This document shows positions 43,691 through 53,744 of a stretch of 64,000 nt of DNA, piece by piece. A program made the translations under genes and the position numbers. Numbering within the stretch: position 1 is the stretch's first letter; each line of letters opens with the position of its first letter. This DNA is from Prorocentrum cordatum (lineage: Eukaryota > Sar > Dinophyceae > Prorocentrales > Prorocentraceae): the NCBI GenBank assembly GCA_963575745.1, contig CAUYUJ010004527.1, forward strand, positions 1-64,000. The letters run 5' to 3'. The notes beneath the pieces were generated by a model, which did no database searches, had not been told where the DNA came from, and saw only the letters and a list, made by a program, of their open reading frames with translations.

Positions 43691-43799
43691 TTGTCTTCTA
43701 ATGGGGCACATCCGCCAATGAAAACAATTTTCTCTAGGTACCCACGAAGAGGGGACGTGGAGGGAGGGTATATTGCAATATCGTTGGTACGTCTTGGGT

Positions 43800-44110
43800 T
43801 TGCACTGGACCTCCCCCTCCTCGTCCTCCTCTTCCTTGTTCTCCTCCACGTCCTCTTCCTCGTTAGCCTCCACCTCCAACCCCTTCACCGTCTCCTCCTC
43901 CTCCTCCTCCTCCTCCTCCTTATCATCCCCTTCTCGCTCTCGCTCGCGGGCTGTATCTGCTCCGCAGGGGTGCGCCCAGCTTGCAGTCCTGCTGCTTCTG
44001 TTGCTGCTGCTGTTCCCACTCTCCTCGTCCCTCGCGTCGTCGTCGTCGTCCTCCGTGTCCTCCTCCTCCTCCTCCTCCTCCTCCTCCTCCTCCTCCTCCT
44101 CCTCCTCATT
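43800..44110 (+). repeat. (TCC)n-rich tract
   Basis: TCC/CTC repeats with short unique interruptions, open on the minus strand as poly-Glu. Confidence 0.85.
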
Positions 44111-44671
44111 CGCGTCACCGCCCTCGTCCTCGTCCTCTTCCTTTTCCTGCCCTGATCCTGTACCTCGTTCGTCGTCATCCACGTCGACGAGCAGATGCAT
44201 CATCGCGTCGGTCTCCCGCAGCTTCCGTGCCGTCTGACACATGCCGCAGTTATCAGTCTGATAGCAGAGCTTCTCTAAACCTGTCAGTTGTGACACCGGC
44301 GAGGCAACAGAAGGGGAGGACGGAAGGCCGAGGCGGGCAAAGTGAGGGAGGCGAATAAAGGAGGGTCAGGAGGAAGAGGAAGAGGAAAGGTAGACAGCGG
44401 CTGCTACACGCAATGACAGAAACAGCGCACCACAGGCCCAACAACCCCCACGCAAAATGTGCAGCGCTTCATAGTCACACCCTGCTGCGCACGCGACCGT
44501 TGCGAAGGGGCCAGAGCGCCACAGGAAGCGCAGAGAGCTGCAGGGGACCGCCGTCGGACGCAGAGCCGCGTCGTGAGCAGGCGCGGCCGCGGAGCAGCGA
44601 GGGCGAAGGGGGGCGCTGCGCACGCGCCCTCCCCCCCCCCCCCGACGAGGCAGGAGGCTCCGCGAGGGAGC
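44111..44671. other. Chaperonin intron sequence
   Basis: Mixed sequence without a supported gene. Confidence 0.4.
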
Positions 44672-44711
44672 CTGCTGGTCCAGGTTGTCGAGCTTCAGGG
44701 TCTCCAGCTGC
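44672..44711 (-). CDS. cpn60: Chaperonin-60 (HSP60/GroEL family), 40-bp micro-exon
   Basis: The exon reads QLETLKLDNLDQQ. In chaperonin-60 the residues between GGG-x-A-L and the DQ-[KQ]-[VI]-G motif have this pattern, for example LxxLxxxNxDQ (known of the family). It starts after GGCGCGGGAG and ends CAGCAG before GCTCCC, a GC donor. Phases match the exons on both sides: joining gives YASR|QLETLKLDNLDQQ|VGVD with the family's usual spacing. It is too short to be called alone; the call rests on its exact fit between two stronger exons. Confidence 0.7.
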
Positions 44712-45375
44712 CTCCCGCGCCGCGCGGGGCGGCGCGCCTCTTCGTCCTCCTCCCTGCCCAGATCCTTGCTCCAGTCCAGATGTGACTGGAACCATCGCGC
44801 CGGCTACGCGCGCGCTCGAGTGCTAGAGCAGGTCAGGGGGTCTCCGGAGTGGCCAGGCGACCTGCCGAACGCCAAATTCAATTGCGTGCAACGGCGCCGC
44901 CAGCGACGACGACGTCGACGATCATGTCCTCTCCTCCTAGGCTTCCCCGTCCGACTCCCCTTCCCTCCTGCGTCCGCCTCTCCTCTCCATTCTCCACCTT
45001 CCTGCGCCCTCCTTCTCCCCCTGCTGTCTCTCCTTTCTGCTTTCCGTCGTCGTAATCGTCGCACAAGGGCCTGCCGGTACTTTGGGGCCGTCACAAAGAT
45101 ACGCAAGGATTTTTCACGCGACCGAAATTCGCTGAGGACCCTTCCCCTGGTCTGCCTCGAGGTGCCTCCTGACCCGTGCGGCTCCACTCCCCAGGTCAAC
45201 TGTGCTGCCCCCTAGAAACTTCCCCATAACGCCAGATATGGAGACGGATGTGTGGTTGGGAAGTGTCGATCCGCGTCAGCCTCGATCCAACGCGACGGTG
45301 GCGGCGGCATCAGACATCCGACGTCGTGTCGCATCTCCAACCCGGAGATCGGGAGACCTTCCCTGGGAACGGCTT
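44712..45375. other. Chaperonin intron sequence
   Basis: Minus frame DWSKDLGREEDEEARR (44715-44790) is open next to the micro-exon but is not needed for the chaperonin. No other support. Confidence 0.35.
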
Positions 45376-45612
45376 TTCGTCCGGGTTGCTTTGTGAACCA
45401 AAAGCCCGTTCAAGCCCCCCCCCCTCCCAGGGGGAAAACATGTCATCGTAAGCGCGAGCGTCATCGTCCTTCGCATCATTTTCGTCCCAACTATCATCAA
45501 CGTCACCAGAAATAGGGTTTGGACGAAGATCCACCGGCCGCCTTGTTGGGCCATCAGGCTGTAGGACGAAGCTTCGCAGTTTCCTGCACCAGTTGCAGCT
45601 TCCAGTTTCCAC
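45376..45612 (-). CDS. Possible coding fragment with acidic region
   Basis: The minus frame reads ETGSCNWCRKLRSFVLQPDG then DVDDSWDENDAKDDDARAYD and MFSPWEGGGL, with natural-looking composition and a CxxC pair. There is no ATG. It may be an exon or a decayed gene inside the chaperonin intron. The family is not recognised. Confidence 0.35.
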
Positions 45613-45622
45613 GGTTACAGTT

Positions 45623-45681
45623 CTGCTTCTTGCTGCTTACTGTTCCTTGTTGAATTCTTGCTGCTTACTGTTCCTTGTTGA
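45623..45681 (+). repeat. Tandem duplication of TTCTTGCTGCTTACTGTTCC
   Basis: Two near-exact copies in direct succession. Confidence 0.85.
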
Positions 45682-45770
45682 TGGACCGCGCGAGGGGGGG
45701 AGGCCCAAAACGGGCATTTTGACCACGCCGAAAACGTATGCTCTGAATTGCTGGGGTGGGTGAAAATTTA

Positions 45771-46108
45771 TACCCCTCACGCAGATCGGCGGGGTCAGGG
45801 TCCAAAAACACAAGGGAGTTGCCACATTTCTGAAATTTGCCGGCACCCCTCAAGCAGATCGGCGGGGTCAGGGTGCAAAAACACAAAGGATTTGCAACAT
45901 TTCTGAAATTCGGTGGCACCCCTCGTTCAAATCGGCGGGGTCAGGGTGAAAAAACACAAGGGATTTGCAAGAGTTCTGACATTTGCTGACACCCCTCACG
46001 CAGATCGGCGGGGTCAGGGTCCAAAAACTTAGGGGATTTGCCACATTCTGAAATTCGGTTGCACCCCTTACGCAGATGGGGGGGTTAGGGTCGAAAAAAA
46101 ACAGGTCC
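45771..46108 (+). repeat. 73-bp tandem repeat, five units
   Basis: Units start at 45771, 45844, 45917, 45990 and 46062 with CACCCCTC and contain CAGATCGGCGGGGTCAGGGT and GATTTGC..CATTTCTGAAATT. Confidence 0.9.
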
Positions 46109-46151
46109 CGACACTTCTTCACGGCGGCGCCCAGACCTCATGATTTAGCTT

Positions 46152-46450
46152 TTGCATCTCCCATTATCCGAGACATGGGGCCGGCGGCATGGGGCGAAGC
46201 CCTTACGGATCATCATCAACGTCGTCATCGTCGGCGAGATGTCTCTGGAGAAGCCTCCAGGAACTTCATCGGCCGTTTGCAAGGCAGCCTCAGACTTGCA
46301 GGGCCGTCGCAAGAGCAAAAATCGAATGTTCAAGTATCCGTGGGGGACCATGTCCCCGGAGAAACCCTTGGAAACATCCTCGATGTCGTTTTGGATGTTT
46401 TTTCCCCCAAGCAATGCTTCCACTCTTGGGGCTCACATTCTGGTTAAAAA
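46152..46450 (+). other. Open stretch of uncertain status
   Basis: A plus frame is open for about 100 codons with an internal duplication (GEMSLEKPPGTSS and TMSPEKPLETSS). It may be a coding relic or a repeat. It is not strong enough to call a gene. Confidence 0.25.
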
Positions 46451-46482
46451 AACGCCTCGTCGCCGCCCGTCGCGTAGCTGTG

Positions 46483-46553
46483 TGTGTGTGTGAGTGTGTG
46501 TGTGTGAGTGTGTGTGTGTGTGTGTTTGTGTGTTTGTGTGTGTGTGTGTGTTT

Positions 46554-46601
<48 letters not shown>

Positions 46602-46602
46602 C
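46483..46602 (+). repeat. (GT)n microsatellite
   Basis: GT dinucleotides with GA and TT interruptions. Confidence 0.95.
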
Positions 46603-46737
46603 CGTGTGGTGGCCCCGTGCCCGCCGTCGCCGCTCCGCCCCCCCCCGCCGCCGCGTCGTCGCCGCCTCGCCGCCGCCCGTCGTCGCTGTTGGGCTCTCGC
46701 TTCTGAAGCGAGCTTGGGATCTGCCACCCCCCCGAAG

Positions 46738-46955
46738 CCAAGGGTTATCGATTTCCCCCCGGGGATGTGCAATTGGCATCTTGTGCACCATCGCTCGTTC
46801 AGAGTATGAGTCCTGGCCATCCCAGACAGGCCCGAATCACCCCCCAGGGGTTATAGATTTCCCCCCGGGGATGTGCAATTGGCATATTGTGCCCCATCGC
46901 TCGCTCAGAGTACGAGTCCTGACCATCCCGGACAGGCCCAAGACACCCCCCCCTC
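46738..46955 (+). repeat. ~108-bp tandem repeat, two units
   Basis: Each unit contains GATTTCCCCCCGGGGATGTG and CATCGCTCGxTCAGAGTA. The two are more than 90% alike by eye. Confidence 0.9.
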
Positions 46956-47084
46956 ATCCTCGTCGAATGAAGCTATGCGCGCGCACCCGTTTATCGAAAT
47001 CCCCCATGCGCATGAATCCCTCGTCGGGAACGGGACGAAGTGCACGCGAGCGCATTGTCGCACGCGCATGGTTAAAGCCTTTTA

Positions 47085-47420
47085 ACAATTTTCGGTTTCG
47101 TAAGGACTTCAAAAGTCTGCTGTCCCAGGAAACACATGAATAAGCAACCACATATTTTGGCAACATGATTGCTCACAATTCACAACAAAAAATCTGCGCG
47201 CTCGCTCTGACAAGTGTTTAACTTTTTCATGCGGATGCTACCAAACGGGCCTCTCGCGCGCGCGTGTCAAACTCATTCGAAGGCCCTTGCGCGCGTGCTT
47301 GGGTAGGGGGGGGGGCGGGGCGCGATCCCTGCCAAATCATGCCGCGCGGGCCGCGCGCGCCCCCTAGCCGCGCGCGCGAGTCGAAATCCCTCTGCAGCTG
47401 CCCGCCGCGCGACGAAGGCG
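47085..47420 (+). repeat. Diverged relative of the TTG-unit body
   Basis: Blocks AAACGGGC..GCG, ATCCCTGxCAAAT and ATGCCGCGCGGG recall the TTG-unit body, but with heavy divergence and GCGCGC expansion. Confidence 0.45.
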
Positions 47421-47602
47421 TCACTCTCGCGCGTTTGGTGGGCGTCCGCCTGGGCCCGCACTCCAGCTCCGCAGCGCAGTGCGACGGGGCGCCAGGGGCG
47501 GCGGCGCTCCGCGCGGCGGCGCCCGCGGGCGGCCGCAGGAAGCCATCGACGGATGCGGCGGGGGGCTCAAGACACGTGGCCACCGCAGCCCCGGTCAAAG
47601 AC

Positions 47603-47806
47603 GCAGGATTGCAAAAAAACCCAGGATTGCAAAAAAAAACGAAGGATTGCAAAAAAACCCGAAGGATTGCAACAAAAACCCAGGATTGCAAAAAAAACGA
47701 AGGATTGCAAAAAAACCCGAAGGATTGCAACAAAAACCCAGGATTGCAAAAAAACCCGGGATTGCAAAAAAAACCCGGGATTGCAAAAAAACCCGGGATT
47801 GCAACT
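47603..47806 (+). repeat. ~17-20-bp minisatellite GGATTGCAAAAAAACCC
   Basis: About 12 units with variable A-run and CCAGG/CGAAG/CGGG ends. On the minus strand it appears as repeats of GFFCNP. Confidence 0.95.
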
Positions 47807-47949
47807 CCGGGGGGGCGCGGCGACCCGTGCGGGCCGCAGGATGTCGCAAGTGTTTTTCTGCGCGCCGGACCTCCCCGCATCCCCGCGCCCCGTGGATTCC
47901 GGGCGAGGCGCGCTGCGGCGGGCGCCTGCCGCGAGGTCCACGCGGACGC

Positions 47950-49964
47950 GCCAGCGGAAGGCGGCGCCAGCGACGACCTCTGCGCCGCCGCGGCTGGAGG
48001 TCGGCGCGGCGGGCGCGTCGCGCGGTTGGACGCGTCGACGACGGTAGCTGGCGCCAGCTGAACGATGGGGCAGAGGCCGTCCAGCCACGAGAAGAACTGC
48101 TCGCACGTCTGCGCGTTGACGCCGGCGAGCGCGGGGTGGTTGTCCCTCTGGACCTCTGGCGTGTACAAGTGGTGGTCTGGGTCCGCGCAAACACGGTGGT
48201 TCGCCACATGCAGCGCGTCGAGGACGCACTTCCGGAGAGCCATCTGGGCCGCGGCAGCGGTCCCGGAGGAACGCTTCGAGTGGCGCGCGAAGCGGGCCAG
48301 CGCGCAGGCATTGTCGCACAAGACATACTCGACGGATCTCTGGGTCATCACCGACGACAACATCGCGTGCACCTGCGTGAGCGACTCGCCGCCAGCCAGC
48401 GGGGACAAGTCGCAGACTCGGCCGCAAGGGAGCGAGCAGACCCAGAGGCCGCCATCACGTCGCCTCGGCACGCTGGCCGCCTTGTCGACATTGCACGGGC
48501 TCCCGTCGTCGGGGAGCACGTCGAGCTCATATGCCTCGGCGCCGCCGACATCGGGAGGACCCACTCCATCGTCGCACCGTCCCTGGGAGCTTGCCTGCTC
48601 AGGCTCAGCGTGCCCTCGGCGGCGCTTCCGCCGCGCCGTCACCTCGGCCATCCGTTCCTCGTATGCCTGCACCGCGGGTTCGGGTAAGCCCGGGCTCGGC
48701 AGCCACCGCGCGCGGCCCTCGCACTTGTACGCTCGGACGCCGTCCCGGCCACGATGGCGCAGCGCGCGCGCGGCGTGGCCTGCGCCCGCGGCTGCGCCCA
48801 CGCAGTGCGTCTTGCGATAAGACGAATGGCCCAGTGGGGGCTCTTCGCATCCGAAGCAGACCGCGGACTGGATGGGCGCGAAGAAGACGCGACCGCCCAC
48901 CCTGCGGTTGCAGACGGGGCAGGTGACCTCGCATTTCGCGTCCAGCGTGATCGCGGGCACGCGGCACAGCTCGCAAGAGTGGTCGCGCGAATGCGACTGG
49001 CGAAAACAAGCGCGAAGCTCTGGGAGAACGCCCAATTAGACTTCGCGCAGTTCGGGCGCACTGTTCGCGCTGTCCAGGGGCCGCAGGTGGCGCTGCGCCA
49101 CGGCGCTGTCATAATGCCATAGGATGGGCAGAATCTCAAAGGACATCCACGCGCACTCGAAGCGAGTCTGGTCGTCCTTGTCCGGGGCGCAATCCCCGAA
49201 CAGATCCGCGAAAATGTCAGCGAGCGCGCTGGGGCCGGCCTGGCTGCGGGCAATGTGGCCCCGGACCATCCACAGGGCCTTCGTCTGGATGGGCCGCTTG
49301 GAATTGGCGCGCGGCGTCGCCGCGATCTGGAAGAAGCCATGGTCCTCTGGCGACGCGACGCTTCTTCCAGAAGTGCATTTCAATGACCGGAAGGACCGCG
49401 CCCCAGAGAAAAGAAAGAGGTCGCGCACGCGCAGCAGCGCGCCGTCCGGAGCCACGCTTCGCGCCGCCCGTGCTCGTAGAAGAACGCCCTCGCAGAGCAC
49501 GGCCCCTGCGGGCCCAGCGCCGAGGAGCGCTCGGGGCAGACGGGCAGCGCAGGCTCCGCCAGCACGCCCTCTGGCAGCGAGGCGCCAATATCACGCGCGG
49601 CGCGCCTCCGACGAGGCGCGGCAGCCGGGCTCCGAGGTCGGTGAAGACCCGTGCGAGGACGCGGTCGGCCACGCGCCCGTAGCGGGCGTCCTCCAAGAAC
49701 CGGCGCGCGCGCGAGCAGCGGCTTGCCGGGCGGCTCAGGACACGCGCCCCCGCCAGCGCGCCGAAGTGCCTCGGGCGGAGCGGCCCCAAGCACGCGGCGA
49801 GCGCCTCGTCGTCGCCGACAGCGCCGCCAAGTCCGGCGGCGGCCGCCACGGCGGGCGAGCTCGCTGGGCGCATGCATAGCGGAGCCGGGTGGCAAAGGGG
49901 CCCGGGGCGCGGGGAGACGAGCGGAACTCCGCGACTCAAAGAAGCGGGCGGGAAATGTGGACAA
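47950..49964 (-). pseudogene. Decayed KDZ/CxC-type transposase
   Basis: Read on the minus strand, the domains in order are: an N-terminal part (ACLGPLRPRHFGALAGARVL, RYGRVADRVLARVFTDLGAR); FYEHGRREAWLRTARCCACA; a middle segment (HGFFQIAATPR, KALWMVRGHI); a zinc-binding cluster (CELC, CEVTCPVC, CFGC); and a core VEYVLCDNACALARFARHSK..DALHVANHRVC..QTCEQFFSWLDG. The D-x-AC, H-xx-NH-xx-C and CEQ-xxSWL pattern and upstream Cys clusters are typical of KDZ transposases with CxC5/CxC6 domains (known of the family). There are frame changes near 49590 and 49400 and an in-frame TAA at 49036-49038, so the copy is broken unless these are sequence errors. Such elements are mobile, which explains its place inside a chaperonin intron. 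Confidence 0.7.
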
Positions 49965-50118
49965 TCGCTTTTGTCACAGAAGCGGTCGAAACCATGCCCG
50001 CCGAAGCCCTCTCCCTGTGCGGGCGGAGTGCGGGGAACGAAGCCGGCGCGAGCAGCGCGGGCGAGCCCGCGCAGTTGCCCGCAGTGCGAATGATGGCGGG
50101 GCGGACGCGCGGGCTAGT

Positions 50119-50282
50119 CTACCACTGCTGGAGGGTGGTCACCGACTCCTGCGCCGCCTCCGAGGTCCAGGCGCTGCGCGCCAGAGCGGGCGCCGTCTGC
50201 GGGCGGCTCGCGTCCGCGAGCTCCGGCGCTCCCAGGAACGGGTAGGTCATCTCGAAGGAGCGCGTCGAATCCCACCAGCCCT
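50119..50282 (-). CDS. Terminal exon of an unidentified minus-strand gene
   Basis: After CTACGCCCAG the frame reads GWWDSTRSFEMTYPFLGAPE and ends SVTTLQQW followed by TAG (50119-50121). Third positions are almost entirely G or C, the strongest coding bias of any short segment here. It may be the last exon of the gene whose N-terminal part is the disrupted sequence at 51200-51960, with the intervening repeat as an intron, or it may be part of the transposon. The family is not recognised. Confidence 0.5.
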
Positions 50283-50399
50283 CTGGGCGTAGGTGGTCTA
50301 GAGCAGATCCTCTTCCACCCCTCCCTCTTCCCCCTTGGGGAGGGGTTTACCCCTCCCCCTACCCCCTCCCCTGGACCTGGACGGGGGGGGCCGCGGGTA

Positions 50400-51150
50400 G
50401 TTAGAGCGTCCCAGATGGCCCAAGACGGCTCCAAGAGCGCCTCAGAGAACCCAAGATGAGCTCCAAGATGGCTCAAGATAGCGCAAGATCGCTCGAGATG
50501 GCTCCTAAGATGGTTCCAAGAAGCCCAAAGACGGCCCCAAGATAACTCCAAGTGGCCAAACAGCTCCCCAAGGAGGCCCCGAAGAGGCCAAAATCGTCCC
50601 AAAACCTAAGGAAAATCAATGATTTTTGCTTTCTCGCCTTTTCGCTTCCGATGGCCATCCGAGGCCTGGAGATGGTTCCAAGATGGCCCAAGAGGGCCCC
50701 AAGAGAGCCCCAAAAGAGCCCCAAGACGGCCCCAAGAGCGCCCAAGAGCACTCCAAGAGCGTTCCAAGAGGGGTCCAAGAGGCGATTTTAGGGGCTTCCG
50801 AGGGGGGACGCTAATTAAACCCCCCCTCTTGTTTGATCGATCTCCTCCAAGATGGCCCCAAGAAGCGCCCAGGAAGCCCCAAGAGGTCCCAAGATGGCCC
50901 CAAAATGGCCCCAAGAGGCCCCCAAGAGGCCCCCCGGAGGCCCCCAAGAGACCCCCAAGAGGCCCCAAGAGCCCCCCCAGATGCACCCAAGATGCTCCAA
51001 GAGGCCTCGGCGAGAATGCCTAATCATTGATTCTACACAGGTTTTAGCCACATGGAGGCCTCTTGGGGGGGGGCACGGATTAAGATGACTCCAAGAGCGT
51101 CTGGGAGAGCCCAAAATGACCTCCAAGATGGCTCAAGATATCCCAAGATG
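50400..51150 (-). repeat. CCAAGAGGCC/CCAAGATGGC decamer minisatellite, array 3 (reverse)
   Basis: Reverse-strand relative of the arrays at 14820 and 16960. A short hairpin GGGGAGGGG..CCCCTCCCC precedes it at 50338-50359. Confidence 0.75.
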
Positions 51151-51199
51151 TCTCATAATGGCTTCCTCTGTGTGCTGCCCACTTCTCTGATCGAGGCAA

Positions 51200-51960
51200 T
51201 TCCTCTGGGCATCGTTTCTGGATGGGCTGGTGGGGATTCGCGAAGCGACAACAATTCACAACATCTCGCTGCCATGCCATTCGCTCCCAGAGCCGCGTCG
51301 CAATGGCATTGTTGAGTCCGAGTTCTTGCTGAAGCAATTGTAGGAACTGCGAGCCCTCCACGAAAAAGCTACCAGCAACCGTGCGGCACGCATCGGAAGA
51401 CATCTTCAAGCCGATGCCCTCCAACGAGCCGGTGCCGACCCGGAAGGAGACGTCACGCAGCTTCCGCAAGCGTTCCTTCAGCGCTGCCTTGGCCGCTGGA
51501 TTCGGCAACGCTTGCAAAGCTGCGTCCGCATGGCCGCGCGGGCCTCGTTGGCCTTGCGCTCCAAAGCATGGGGCACGTTGTGGCACAGCTGGAGTAGGTT
51601 GGACGTGTGGCACGCGCCGGGATGCAGGAATAACATCCAGCTCAGCGAGAACACGAAGAAGCTCGCCAAAGGAATGAAGCGAGCGTTGGGCGTGAGAAAG
51701 CTCACAAGAGAGAGAGAGAGAGAGAGAGCTCGCACAGCACCACCCAGATCCAGGGGGCGCTCTGCGTTGCCCCAATGCGCTTCCACTCCTCGACGACGGC
51801 TTCTGGCGCGAGGGCGGCAGCGAGCTCGCCCTCTGGGAAGAGCACTGCGTGTTCGAGCTTCTGGAAGAACGCGTCGATCTGTTCGCTCGACGGCATGGGG
51901 GCCGGCATCGCGGCGGAAGCAAGTGATTCGGGCAGCAGGCCACGCACCGCCGCGCGGGGG
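51200..51960 (-). pseudogene. Disrupted coding sequence upstream of the transposase remnant
   Basis: Three frames carry successive parts of one sense: SSEQIDAFFQKLEHAVLFPE to WIWVVLCEL; then SFFVFSLSWMLFLHPGACHT to EARAAMRTQL; then LQALPNPAAKAALKERLRKL to LQLLQQELGLNNAIATRLWE. G/C-ending codons follow the switches, so the frame really changes. The first change is at an expanded (GA)n run at 51709-51729, the second near 51500. It could be the N-terminal part of the transposon-related gene at 47950-49964 or a separate gene. The family is not recognised. Confidence 0.45.
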
Positions 51961-52695
51961 CAGCGCTGGAGGAAAATATTCGGTTGACAGATCTCAGATG
52001 AGCAACAGTAGCGCTGGAGCCGACAACAGCGGACGAGCAGGCACGGAAGTAGATCCAGGGGAAGCGAACAAAGGCCAACGAACGCGGCCCGACGAAGCAG
52101 CACGACGACGGTATTCAGCGGACGGTACAGGAGTCTGCGAAAACCGGCAATCCACTATGGAAGCAGCGCGCAGAAGAACGCACGGCCGTCAAGCGGCCGG
52201 CGGCGTCATGGGAAGTCCTACGGTCCCCTGCGTGAAGCCGATGCGCAATGGTCTATTGAAAGGGGTGGAGAACGGCCCCGCGCTGACCTGGCTGAGCGAG
52301 ATCAGCGGAACGTCCCGGCAGAAAGGTGGTCTCGAGGGCGCCTTATGAAACTGGTCATTCTGCTGAACGCGGCAACGTGTGCTCGAGCACAAGATGGCTT
52401 TCAATATGGCACTTGATAGGTCAAGTGAGGAATACAGGTATACCAAAAACTTCGGGGTGAGGGGACAGGCGGAGGGGCAACAAAAAAGAAAATCGTGAAC
52501 CCGCAGATTCCTTTATGGAATCGGTATTTGTCCTGACCCTCAGCGCCGCGTGCTCGAGCGCAACATGGCGCCCAACATGGCATGTGTATAGGTTCCGGGA
52601 GAAACGGGTACTCCGCCAGCGCGGTCGTAATTTCTTGGATTGCAGCTCCTTCGTTTCAGTGAGGGCAGTCATGGAAAGTCACGGCAGAGATTTAT
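51961..52695. other. No gene; imperfect direct repeat
   Basis: GTGCTCGAGCxCAAxATGGC occurs at 52379 and 52549 with related flanks. No supported frame. Confidence 0.35.
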
Positions 52696-53006
52696 CCGAA
52701 GCCGCACCGCAGGCGCACCGCGGGCACACCACCAGCACACCAGGCAAAAAAACGAACCGCCACGCATGAATACGTGAAGCCACTCACGTTATTTACGCGA
52801 TACCTCTGCATGTTTTGTGGTGTGCTGGCGAGGCTCATTTCGCGGAGCATGCAAAACAAGTTCCGGCAACACGCCAAAAAATATGCAGACGACTCGTACA
52901 AATCAAATAAATGGTTCCGCGTGGTTGTGCGTGTCGGTGCGCTTTTGTGCTCGGTATGCTGGCGGTGTGCCCGTGGTCTGCCTGCAACGTGGCGCGCGCG
53001 ACCGTG
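52696..53006. mobile_element. ~310-bp foldback element
   Basis: The left arm (CGCACCGCGGGCACACCACC, near 52714) and right arm (GGCGGTGTGCCCGTGGTCTG, near 52963) are inverted and extend to about 80 bp at roughly 70%. The loop contains GCATGTTTTG/CATGCAAAAC pairs. Confidence 0.6.
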
Positions 53007-53740
53007 CATTTTAATGGCGACGTCCTGGCCAAATCCTCTGGTCTGCAAGAGGGGACGGAAACACGAAACTCAGGCAAATCAGTGTGGTCCCCGGCGTCAA
53101 TTTCCAGAACATGCAAAAACACATTTGTGAACATTTTGCGAGCGTTTCCCCCGTCGAGGACATGCATGTTTAAAGATATGCGCCCCCGTGTGGTGTGCAT
53201 TGTTTCAATCTTCTGCATTCAACCCCCTCCTCCTTCATCATCTTGGAAAGTATTTCCCAAAGCCATTCCCCCTCCTCATCCTCGTCTTCCTCTTCCTGTC
53301 GTTGACTTCGCGGGATGTACTCCGGCGATTTCCTCGAAATCTCAAAGCAACGCGGATCCAGAGTTTTTTCGGGAGAGCCATGAAAAATGCTGGTTGGCGT
53401 AATGGTAAAAACAACATCACGTCGACCACGCGTGCCTTGATCAGGGACACAGCACGACCACACAGCACAAGACACTTTCGAGCCGCGCCCAACCGTAGCG
53501 ACGAGGTGTGCCCCGAGAAAAACGAAAGCAACTATGATTGAGCATATTCCTGCAACCCGAATGCGCCACGCTTTTCTCCCATCCCGCTCTGATTCTCCTA
53601 GATCTCTACCATTTTCCGTCCACCTCCTCCTCCTCCCCCTCCTCCCCGTCCTCCTCCTCCTCCTCCTCCTCTTCCTCGTCCTTCTCCTTCGCTGCTTTTT
53701 CGGTTTGGGGCGGAAAATAATGATTATCACAGTCAGATTA
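53007..53740. other. No gene recognised; (TCC)n at 53620-53685
   Basis: Mixed sequence with a TCC run. No frame with gene-like character. Confidence 0.35.
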
Positions 53741-53744
53741 CGTA

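Noticed and set aside
50400-51150. ORFs of GGLLGPLGGLLGASWG type as a Gly-rich structural protein
   Set aside because: They translate the decamer minisatellite and occur in both orientations at other arrays.
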